Source: Burkholderiaceae bacterium
GTDB taxonomy: Bacteria > Pseudomonadota > Gammaproteobacteria > Burkholderiales > Burkholderiaceae
Assembly (NCBI GenBank): GCA_030151165.1
Contig: JASLEM010000444.1
Coordinates: 1-5,417 of the forward strand
DNA: 5,417 nt
Direction of reading: 5' to 3'
A program made the translations under genes and the position numbers. The notes under the pieces are model-generated. The model ran no database searches. It saw only the letters and a program-made list of their open reading frames with translations, and had not been told where the DNA came from. Positions within the stretch are counted from its first letter, which is position 1, and every line of letters starts with the position of its first letter. Below, in pieces: positions 1 to 5,417 of the stretch.

Positions 1-2
1 CG

Positions 3-74
3 ACGCTGTTCGTCTACGTGGTTGCTGGCAAGTATTTCGTGCGCGGCCTGACGGCCGGCGCGGTGAAGGGATGA
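3..74 (+). CDS. Carbohydrate ABC transporter permease, C-terminal end (partial)
   Basis: Only the last 23 codons are present; the gene begins before the window. The frame starting at base 3 reads TLFVYVVAGKYFVRGL followed by TAGAVKG and a TGA stop at 72-74. A hydrophobic stretch followed by a YFVRGLTAGAVKG-type tail is characteristic of the second inner-membrane permease (MalG/UgpE-like, binding-protein-dependent transport family) of CUT1 sugar importers. The tail is the cytoplasmic end after the last membrane helix. The stop lies 4 bp before the start of the ATPase gene, and the final codons (AAGGG, 66-70) also form that gene's ribosome binding site, so the two genes are very probably translationally coupled in one operon. 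Substrate cannot be told from this fragment. Confidence 0.8.
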   Translation, partial: TLFVYVVAGKYFVRGLTAGAVKG

Positions 75-78
75 TGAG

Positions 79-1140
<1,062 letters not shown>

Positions 1141-1165
1141 CGCAGCCGCGCATCGCGCGATGAGA

Positions 1166-1193
1166 AAGGGGCTCGACGCACGTCGCGCCCCTT
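1166..1193. terminator. Bidirectional hairpin terminator between convergent genes
   Basis: AAGGGGC (1166-1172) pairs with GCCCCTT (1187-1193). Inside it, after a single T/C mismatch, CGAC (1174-1177) pairs with GTCG (1182-1185) around a GCAC tetraloop. The stem is 7 + 4 bp. It sits 26 bp after the ATPase stop and 31 bp after the stop of the convergent OsmC gene, the expected place for a shared terminator. The downstream U-tracts are weak on both strands (CGTCGTTT on plus, TCTCAT on minus), so it may need Rho or act mainly as an RNA end-stabilising hairpin. Confidence 0.6.
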
Positions 1194-1224
1194 CGTCGTT
1201 TCCGGCCCTGGATCGCCCGGTCGC

Positions 1225-1695
1225 TCAGCCGAACGACGGCTCGCAGCGGATCTCGCTGCGTACCGAGTTCGCGAGAAAGCATTCGGCGTGCGCCTCGTGG
1301 TGCAACGCGGCCAGCGTGTCGGCATCGGGCACGCGCGCGCCCGCGAAGCGCGTGCGCGGGCGCAGCGTGACGACGTCGACCACGAGCTTGCCTGCCGCGT
1401 TGCGCCCCATGCGGCACTCGGCGGCGTCGTCGTACGTGTCGACGCAGAAACCGGCGCGCGCGGCGATGTCGAGGAACCACAGCATGTGGCAGCTCGAGAG
1501 CGCGGCGACGTAGGCCTCCTCGGGATCGACCGCGCTGGCGTCCGACATCGGCAGCGGCACCACGTGCGGCGACGACGAGGCCGCCACCGTCAGGCCGCCG
1601 TCGAACGACCACGTGTGCGCGCGGCTGTAGCGCTTGTCGACGAAGTCCGCGTCGCCGCGCTGCCAGCGGATCGTCGCGGTGTGCATGTTGGCCAT
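1225..1695 (-). CDS. OsmC-family protein (thiol peroxidase-like)
   Basis: A 156-residue cytoplasmic protein of the OsmC/Ohr superfamily, dimeric enzymes that reduce (organic) hydroperoxides using two cysteines. Visible family features are Arg25 in the N-terminal strand region, the acidic pair Glu59-Glu60 just before the central helix, the first reactive cysteine Cys69 in LSSCHMLWFL (66-75), and the second cysteine Cys139 in HHEAHAECFLANSVR (132-146). The C-terminal strand ends with RSEIRCEP. Length is typical. Start: ATG at 1695, with a second in-frame ATG three codons later (Met4). No strong Shine-Dalgarno is seen; GGGACAG upstream overlaps the end of the exporter gene, 13 bp away, suggesting translational coupling. 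The actual substrate is not known for this subgroup; detoxification of organic peroxides is inferred from the conserved cysteines. It is probably co-transcribed with the LysE-type exporter upstream. Confidence 0.9.
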   Translation of the reverse strand: MANMHTATIRWQRGDADFVDKRYSRAHTWSFDGGLTVAASSSPHVVPLPMSDASAVDPEEAYVAALSSCHMLWFLDIAARAGFCVDTYDDAAECRMGRNAAGKLVVDVVTLRPRTRFAGARVPDADTLAALHHEAHAECFLANSVRSEIRCEPSFG

Positions 1696-1708
1696 GGGTC
1701 TGTCCCGA

Positions 1709-2359
1709 TCACCGCGTCGCGAGCGCGAGCTTCACGCCGAGCGCGACGAACAGCGCGCCCATCGTGCGGTTCAGCCAGCGGCCGACCGCCGCGCCGACCT
1801 TCAGCTTGCGGCTCGCGAACGCCGCGAAGAGGGCGAGCGCGTGGCACCACAGCATGCCGTTGAAGTCGAAGATCGCGCCGAGCACGATGAAGGCCAGCGG
1901 CTTGGACGGCGCGTCGGGCGCGATGAACTGCGGCACGAACGCGAGGAAGAACAGCGCGACCTTCGGGTTCAGCGCGTTCGTGAGGAAGCCCTGCGCGAAG
2001 ATCGCGCGCCAGTCGGGCGCCGTCGGCACGGCGGGCGCGGGCGTCGCGGCCGCGGCCGCCTGCACGCGCTTCGTGCGCTTGAACAGCATGCCCGCACCCA
2101 TCCACACGAGGTAGGCCGCGCCGCCGATCTTGACGACCGTGAACGCCGTCGCCGACGTCGCGAGCAGCGCCGACAACCCGAGCGCCGCGGCGAACACGTG
2201 CACGAACACGCCGCAGCCCACGCCCCAGGCCGCGACGAACCCGGCGCGCCAGCCCTGCGTCGCGGCGCGCGACATGATCAGCAGCGAATCGGGCCCGGGT
2301 GCGATGTTCAGCAGCAGGCCGGAGACGACGAACAGCCACAGGTTCTGGATTCCGAGCAT
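1709..2359 (-). CDS. LysE/RhtB-family amino-acid or metabolite exporter
   Basis: A 216-residue inner-membrane protein of the LysE/RhtB translocator family, which exports amino acids and related small molecules by proton-motive force. The diagnostic N-terminal motif NIAPGPD is at 18-24, followed by QGWRAGF (35-41). Other family hallmarks are GAAYLVWMG (80-88) and GFLTNALNPKVALFFLAFVPQF (124-145). About six hydrophobic segments can be seen (roughly 7-21, 41-67, 71-92, 133-147, 154-182, 196-214). An Ala/Pro-rich basic linker at 94-116 separates the two halves. I chose the ATG at 2359 because family members usually start MLGI and a GGTGG stretch lies 6 bp upstream; a GTG at 2371 would add four residues (VVAA-type) but has no ribosome binding site. 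The gene leads a probable two-gene operon with the OsmC gene and diverges from a LysR regulator whose box lies between them. The substrate cannot be predicted. Confidence 0.92.
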   Translation of the reverse strand: MLGIQNLWLFVVSGLLLNIAPGPDSLLIMSRAATQGWRAGFVAAWGVGCGVFVHVFAAALGLSALLATSATAFTVVKIGGAAYLVWMGAGMLFKRTKRVQAAAAATPAPAVPTAPDWRAIFAQGFLTNALNPKVALFFLAFVPQFIAPDAPSKPLAFIVLGAIFDFNGMLWCHALALFAAFASRKLKVGAAVGRWLNRTMGALFVALGVKLALATR

Positions 2360-2444
2360 CGCTGCCACCACCGTTCAAAAGAGTGCCGAGGCGCCGATCA
2401 TCGCGGTTTCGGCCAGCGCAGTAAACGACGCCGCGAGAACAACT

Positions 2445-2465
2445 TTGCTGCGAAAAGTGGAGCAA
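2445..2465. promoter_or_regulatory. LysR-type operator (T-N11-A box) in the divergent lysE/lysR region
   Basis: TTGCT (2445-2449) and AGCAA (2461-2465) form a perfect 5-bp inverted repeat separated by exactly 11 bases, which is the canonical LysR-family T-N11-A motif with dyad symmetry. It lies 22 bp before the LysR start codon and about 85 bp upstream of the exporter ATG. That position is ideal for autorepression of the regulator and control of the divergent exporter. Assignment to the adjacent regulator is inference from position. The rest of the 128-bp intergenic region (2360-2487) shows no other clear dyad, and I could not assign a convincing exporter promoter in it. Confidence 0.65.
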
Positions 2466-2474
2466 TACCGGATC

Positions 2475-2480
2475 GATAAT
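2475..2480 (+). promoter_or_regulatory. Possible -10 element of the LysR gene
   Basis: GATAAT matches the sigma-70 consensus TATAAT at five of six positions and stands out in this GC-rich background. No good -35 is found 16-18 bp upstream; TTGCTG at 2445-2450 is too far away (24 bp). Transcription from this element would begin about at the LysR ATG (2488), implying a leaderless or nearly leaderless message. This fits the lack of a Shine-Dalgarno sequence there. Tentative. Confidence 0.3.
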
Positions 2481-2487
2481 CGGGCCC

Positions 2488-3381
2488 ATGGACAAGCTCA
2501 AGGCGATGAAAACCTTCGTGCAGATCGCCGACGACGGCAGCTTCACGGCCGCTGCGGCGTCGCTGGGCATGTCGCTGCCGGCGGTCGTGCGCGGGCTCGC
2601 GGCGCTCGAGGCGGGGCTCGGCGCGCGGCTGTTCCAGCGCACGACGCGGCGCGTCGCGCTGACGCAGGAGGGCCTGCACTACCTCGCCCGCTGCCGCGAG
2701 GTGCTCGGCGCGGTGGCCGAGGCGGACGCCAGCCTCGTCGACGTCGCGCAGGCGCCGCGCGGCCGGCTCACGGTCACCGCGCCGGTCCTGCTGGGCCAGC
2801 ACGCGGTGGCCGACTTCCTGTCGCGCTTCGTCGTCGCCCATCCGCAGATCCGCTGCAGCGCGCTGCTGGTCGACCGCTACGTCAACCTCGTCGAGGAGGG
2901 CGTGGACGTCGGCATCCGCATCGGCGCGCTCGACGATTCGTCGCTGGTCGCGGTCAAGCTCGGCGAGGTGCGGCACCTCGTCGTCGCGAGCCCGAAGTTC
3001 CTGCGCCGCCACGGCACGCCGCGGCATCCGGCCGAGTTGCGCGAGCAGGCCTGCGTGCGCCTCGCCGGACCGGCCAAGCCAGGCTGGGCGTTCCAGGACG
3101 CGGGCCGCAAGCTGCGCGTGGCGGTCGACGGCCCGCTCGACTTCAACCACGCCGGCGCGGCCCTGCGCGCCTGCGAGAACGGCCTCGGCTTCGGCCAGTT
3201 CTTCTCGTACCAGGTGCAGGACGCATTGCAGGAAAAGCGGCTGCGCGTGGTGCTCGAGGCCTTCGAGCCGCCGCGGCTGCCGGTCAACATCGTCTATCCG
3301 AACGCGCGCCTGCTGCCGGCGCGCACGCGGGCGTTCGTCGACGCCGCGCGCGCCGAGCTGGCGCCGTTGTTCGCCGGATGA
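2488..3381 (+). CDS. LysR-family transcriptional regulator (CrgA-like group)
   Basis: A 297-residue DNA-binding regulator of normal LysR length. The N-terminal winged helix-turn-helix covers about 3-62: MKTFVQIADDGSFTAAAASLG, then the recognition helix around SLPAVVRGLAALE (29-41), then LGARLFQRTTRRVALTQEG (44-62). A linker helix follows, and the periplasmic-binding-protein-like effector domain begins near RGRLTVTAPVLLG (91-103), the form seen in the CrgA-like LysR branch. Effector-domain features include VDVGIRIGAL and the C-terminal NIVYPNARLLPARTRAFVD segment. MDKLKAM is the usual start for this group, so the ATG at 2488 is firm even though no Shine-Dalgarno sequence precedes it. It is divergent from the LysE-type exporter, and a T-N11-A box lies 22 bp upstream; self-regulation and control of the exporter/OsmC pair is the simplest inference. 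The inducer is unknown. Confidence 0.93.
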   Translation: MDKLKAMKTFVQIADDGSFTAAAASLGMSLPAVVRGLAALEAGLGARLFQRTTRRVALTQEGLHYLARCREVLGAVAEADASLVDVAQAPRGRLTVTAPVLLGQHAVADFLSRFVVAHPQIRCSALLVDRYVNLVEEGVDVGIRIGALDDSSLVAVKLGEVRHLVVASPKFLRRHGTPRHPAELREQACVRLAGPAKPGWAFQDAGRKLRVAVDGPLDFNHAGAALRACENGLGFGQFFSYQVQDALQEKRLRVVLEAFEPPRLPVNIVYPNARLLPARTRAFVDAARAELAPLFAG

Positions 3382-3386
3382 TCCTG

Positions 3387-3440
3387 GCGCGCCTCACGCG
3401 CGGGCGCGGCCCGCGGCACGCTGCCTTGTGCCGCGCGGGC
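3387..3440 (+). terminator. Hairpins after the LysR gene, possible terminator
   Basis: Two adjacent stem-loops start 5 bp after the LysR stop. The first is GCGCG (3387-3391) with CGCGC (3397-3401) around a five-base loop. The second, stronger one is CGCGGCAC (3412-3419) with GTGCCGCG (3428-3435), loop 3420-3427, extended by GCC (3409-3411) with GGC (3438-3440) across a two-base bulge. No T-run follows, so intrinsic termination is uncertain; Rho-dependent termination or 3'-end protection is as likely. Confidence 0.4.
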
Positions 3441-3461
3441 ACACCGGCTCTCGGGGATTGA

Positions 3462-3489
3462 CGAAGCGGGGCGGCGGGACAACGCTTCG
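3462..3489. repeat. Inverted repeat upstream of the DinB-family gene
   Basis: CGAAGCG (3462-3468) and CGCTTCG (3483-3489) are perfect 7-bp complements separated by 14 bases. The left arm overlaps a -35-like TTGACG (3458-3463), but there is no convincing -10 at 16-18 bp spacing. It lies 61 bp before the DinB-family start codon. It could be an operator for that gene or an RNA hairpin; the sequence does not decide between them. Confidence 0.35.
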
Positions 3490-3550
3490 CTGAGCGCGTC
3501 GATTGCCCCGGTCCGGGCCGCATCGGCCGACAACGAACTGGAGAGCTCCC

Positions 3551-4141
3551 ATGCCCGACCCCCTCGACTCCGGCGCCCGCCCGCTCGACCTCGCGCGCGC
3601 GCTCGCCATCCAGGCGCACGCCAACCGCCTGGCCAACCGGCGGCTGCAGGCAGCGCTGGCCAACCTGTCGACGTCCGAGCTGCACGCGAAGCGCACCGGC
3701 TTCTTCCCGAGCATCATCGGCACGCTCAACCATCTGCTGGCCGTCGACTACTACTACATCGGCGCGCTGCACGGCGACCCCGACATGGAGGCGCAGTACA
3801 TGCGCTTCGCGCCGCACGACGAGCTCGCGCCGTACGTCTCCGCGCAGGAGAAGAGCGACCAGCGCCTCATCGCGTTCTGCGACCGGCTCGACGCCGGCGG
3901 CGTCAACGCGGCCATCACGATGCTGCACGGCGCGAACCCGTCCAAGGTCGACCTCTGCGGCCACGTGCTCGCGCACCTGTTCATGCACCAGACGCACCAC
4001 CGCGGCCAGGTGCACGCCATGCTGTCTGGCACGCACGTGAAGCCGCCGCAGCTCGACGAGTTCCTGATGCCGATCGACGCGCCGTTCCGCGTGCAGGAGA
4101 TGTCGGCGCTCGGCTGGACGGAGCGCGAGATCTACGGCTGA
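3551..4141 (+). CDS. DinB-family metal-binding protein
   Basis: A 196-residue cytoplasmic protein of the DinB/YfiT-like four-helix-bundle superfamily. Its members bind a divalent metal with three histidines; many are thiol-dependent transferases or have no known role, and this is not the DinB DNA polymerase IV. The metal triad is visible: His61 in GTLNHLLAVD (57-66), and His146 and His150 in the terminal helix motif HQTHHRGQVH (146-155). A hydrophobic-aromatic DYYYIGAL follows the first His. The ATG at 3551 was chosen over an upstream in-frame ATG at 3503 because GGAG lies at 3540-3543, 7 bp before it, and homology-like sequence starts at PLDLARALAIQAHANRLANR. It appears to be a single-gene unit: 169 bp separate it from the LysR gene and 137 bp from liuB, and the latter has its own promoter. 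Physiological role unknown. Confidence 0.9.
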   Translation: MPDPLDSGARPLDLARALAIQAHANRLANRRLQAALANLSTSELHAKRTGFFPSIIGTLNHLLAVDYYYIGALHGDPDMEAQYMRFAPHDELAPYVSAQEKSDQRLIAFCDRLDAGGVNAAITMLHGANPSKVDLCGHVLAHLFMHQTHHRGQVHAMLSGTHVKPPQLDEFLMPIDAPFRVQEMSALGWTEREIYG

Positions 4142-4151
4142 GCAACGGTCA

Positions 4152-4173
4152 CCCGGGGCGGGCGATCGCCGGG
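4152..4173 (+). terminator. Weak GC-rich hairpin after the DinB-family gene
   Basis: CCCGG (4152-4156) can pair with CCGGG (4169-4173), enclosing most of a perfect 10-bp palindrome GGCGATCGCC (4161-4170). It starts 10 bp after the stop codon. There is no T-run after it, and two alternative pairings compete, so its role in termination is only suggested by position. Confidence 0.25.
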
Positions 4174-4183
4174 GCAAGGGCGA

Positions 4184-4207
4184 ATTGACGTTTACGTAAA
4201 CGTCAAT
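4184..4207. promoter_or_regulatory. 24-bp perfect palindrome, probable LiuR (MerR-family) operator
   Basis: The half-site ATTGACGTTTAC (4184-4195) is followed directly by its exact reverse complement (4196-4207), centred on an ACGT core. MerR-family activators bind such dyads between -35 and -10. LiuR, the MerR-family regulator of branched-chain amino acid breakdown in proteobacteria, is described as recognising ACGT-containing palindromes of this kind; I recall the motif as similar but could not compare it. The site begins 95 bp before the liuB start codon and is the only strong dyad there. The regulator gene itself is not in the window. Confidence 0.7.
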
Positions 4208-4214
4208 CGATAAT
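4185..4214 (+). promoter_or_regulatory. Predicted sigma-70 promoter of the liu operon
   Basis: A -35 TTGACG (4185-4190, five of six consensus bases) and a -10 GATAAT (4209-4214, five of six) are separated by 18 bp, slightly longer than the 17-bp optimum. A long spacer with a dyad operator inside it is typical of promoters controlled by MerR-family proteins. Transcription would start near 4221-4222, giving a leader of about 57 bases before the liuB ATG. Confidence 0.6.
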
Positions 4215-4278
4215 CGTCGGCTATGGTTGCCCGCGCAGCCGCGCCCAACGAGACCCGTCGAACCCGCCCACCTCCGCC

Positions 4279-5417
4279 ATGCCTTCACTCTCGACCCAAC
4301 TGAACGCCCGCTCGGAAGACTTCAAGGCCAACGCCGCCGCGATGCGCCTGCTGGTCGACGACCTCAACGCGAAGCTCGAGAAGATCGCACTCGGCGGCGG
4401 CGAGGACGCGCGCAAGAAGCACCTGTCGCGCGGCAAGCTGCTGCCGCGCGACCGCGTGGAGCGCCTGCTCGACCCGGGCACGCCCTTCCTCGAGATCGCG
4501 CCGCTGGCCGCGCTCGGCATGTACCCCGAGAAGGGCGGCCAGGACGCCGCGCCGGGCGCCGGGATGATCGCGGGCATCGGGCGCGTGGCGGGCGTCGAGT
4601 GCCTGATCGTCTGCAACGACGCGACTGTCAAGGGCGGCACGTACTACCCGCTGACCGTCAAGAAGCACCTGCGCGCGCAGGAGATCGCCGCGCAGAACCG
4701 CCTGCCGTGCATCTACCTCGTCGACTCCGGCGGCGCCAACCTGCCGAACCAGGACGAGGTCTTCCCCGACCGCGACCACTTCGGCCGCATCTTCTTCAAC
4801 CAGGCCAACCTCAGCGCCGCGGGCATCCCGCAACTGGCCGTCGTGATGGGCTCGTGCACGGCCGGCGGCGCCTACGTGCCGGCCATGAGCGACCAGACCG
4901 TCATCGTCAAGAACCAGGGCACCATCTTCCTCGGCGGCCCGCCGCTGGTGAAGGCCGCGACGGGCGAGGTCGTCAGCGCGGAAGACCTGGGCGGCGGCGA
5001 CGTCCACACCCGGCTGTCCGGCGTGGCGGACCACCTCGCCGAGAACGACATGCACGCGCTGTCGCTCGCGCGCGGCATCGTCGGCACGCTCAACTGGAAG
5101 AAGGACGCGGGCGTCGCGCTGCGCGAGGCGAGGCCGCCGTTGCTGCCCGCGGCCGAGCTGCACGGCATCATCCCGCTCGACGCCGAAGGCAAGCCCGCGC
5201 GCAAGCCCTTCGACGTGCGCGAGGTCATCGCCCGCATCGTCGACGATTCCGAGTTCGACGAGTTCAAGGCGCGCTACGGCTCGACGCTGGTGTGCGGCTT
5301 CGCGTGGATCGAGGGCATGCCGGTGGGCATCGTCGCCAACAACGGCATCCTGTTCGCCGAGAGCGCCGACAAGGGCGCGCACTTCATCGAGCTGTGCTGC
5401 CAGCGCAAGGTGCCGCT
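4279..5417 (+). CDS. liuB: Methylcrotonyl-CoA carboxylase carboxyltransferase (beta) subunit, 3'-truncated by window
   Basis: The first 379 full codons (plus a partial Leu codon) of a protein usually about 535 residues long; the reading frame is open to the window end. It transfers the carboxyl group from biotin on the alpha subunit (LiuD/MccA) to 3-methylcrotonyl-CoA, giving 3-methylglutaconyl-CoA in leucine and isovalerate catabolism. The methylcrotonyl-CoA-specific pattern is clear: [22 protein letters not shown] (8-29), [17 protein letters not shown] (51-67), the acyl-CoA site region [22 protein letters not shown] (148-169), the oxyanion-hole loop [16 protein letters not shown] (191-206), and [36 protein letters not shown] (217-252). 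A second carboxyltransferase half begins near [21 protein letters not shown] (310-330). The ATG at 4279 fits the family N-terminus but has no Shine-Dalgarno sequence. It follows a palindromic operator and promoter, so it is probably the first gene of a liu operon whose other genes lie downstream. Confidence 0.95.
   Translation, partial: MPSLSTQLNARSEDFKANAAAMRLLVDDLNAKLEKIALGGGEDARKKHLSRGKLLPRDRVERLLDPGTPFLEIAPLAALGMYPEKGGQDAAPGAGMIAGIGRVAGVECLIVCNDATVKGGTYYPLTVKKHLRAQEIAAQNRLPCIYLVDSGGANLPNQDEVFPDRDHFGRIFFNQANLSAAGIPQLAVVMGSCTAGGAYVPAMSDQTVIVKNQGTIFLGGPPLVKAATGEVVSAEDLGGGDVHTRLSGVADHLAENDMHALSLARGIVGTLNWKKDAGVALREARPPLLPAAELHGIIPLDAEGKPARKPFDVREVIARIVDDSEFDEFKARYGSTLVCGFAWIEGMPVGIVANNGILFAESADKGAHFIELCCQRKVP

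Noticed and set aside
2360..2371. GTG start four codons upstream for the LysE-family exporter
   Set aside because: No Shine-Dalgarno sequence precedes it, and family members usually begin at the MLGI methionine; it remains possible but is less likely.
1590..2642. 350-codon minus-strand frame spanning the OsmC start, exporter gene, intergenic region and LysR start
   Set aside because: It crosses three well-supported genes and the divergent promoter, and its product is Arg-rich low-complexity sequence; it is a composition artefact.
2130..3461. 443-codon plus-strand frame across the exporter start and the LysR gene
   Set aside because: Overlaps the true LysR gene out of frame and ends in Arg/Ala/Gly-rich sequence without any family signature.
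3503..3550. Upstream in-frame ATG giving the DinB-family protein 16 more residues
   Set aside because: No ribosome binding site precedes 3503, the extra residues are not family-like, and GGAG sits at the right distance from the ATG at 3551.
3284..4288. 334-codon minus-strand frame opposite the DinB-family gene
   Set aside because: The plus-strand DinB frame has its His triad and a proper ribosome binding site; the antisense frame has Arg/Val/Ala-rich composition and crosses the liu promoter.
4285..5382. Long minus-strand open frame (365 codons) opposite liuB
   Set aside because: It is a shadow of liuB: the plus-strand frame has full family motifs, and the antisense protein is a low-complexity Arg/Ala/Val/Asp/Glu-rich sequence with no recognisable domain. 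Such frames are common in GC-rich genomes.

Overview
The window is about 70% GC with dense, short-spaced genes on both strands. The gene families and codon use point to a betaproteobacterium, most likely of the order Burkholderiales; this is inferred from gene content and composition, since there is no rRNA or other phylogenetic marker here. I see no mobile element, CRISPR array, tRNA or rRNA.

Layout. (1) Bases 3-1140, plus strand: the 3' end of a sugar-type ABC transporter permease, then after 4 bp a complete MalK/UgpC-type ATPase. These are the last genes of a carbohydrate (or glycerol-phosphate) importer operon that starts outside the window. (2) A two-part hairpin at 1166-1193 separates this operon from the convergent minus-strand pair. 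(3) Bases 1225-2359, minus strand: a LysE/RhtB-family exporter followed by an OsmC-family thiol protein, 13 bp apart and probably co-transcribed. (4) Bases 2360-2487: a divergent control region with a textbook LysR-type box (TTGCT-N11-AGCAA). (5) Bases 2488-3381, plus strand: a LysR-type regulator of the CrgA-like group, divergent from the exporter and a likely regulator of it. (6) Bases 3551-4141, plus strand: a stand-alone DinB-family metal-binding four-helix protein. (7) From 4279 to the window end, plus strand: the first 380 residues of the methylcrotonyl-CoA carboxylase carboxyltransferase (beta) subunit (liuB/mccB) of leucine and isovalerate breakdown.

The most informative non-coding element is a perfect 24-bp palindrome at 4184-4207, between dinB and liuB. 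Its outer edge is a good -35 hexamer (TTGACG), and a GATAAT -10 lies 18 bp downstream. This is the architecture expected for a MerR-family regulator, and LiuR of the leucine pathway belongs to that family. The window therefore seems to contain the head of a liu operon.

All protein families here are known. I found no evidence for an undescribed multi-gene system. The points most worth testing are the two operators, the 11-bp sequence shared by the two promoter regions, and the liuB start, which lacks a Shine-Dalgarno sequence.
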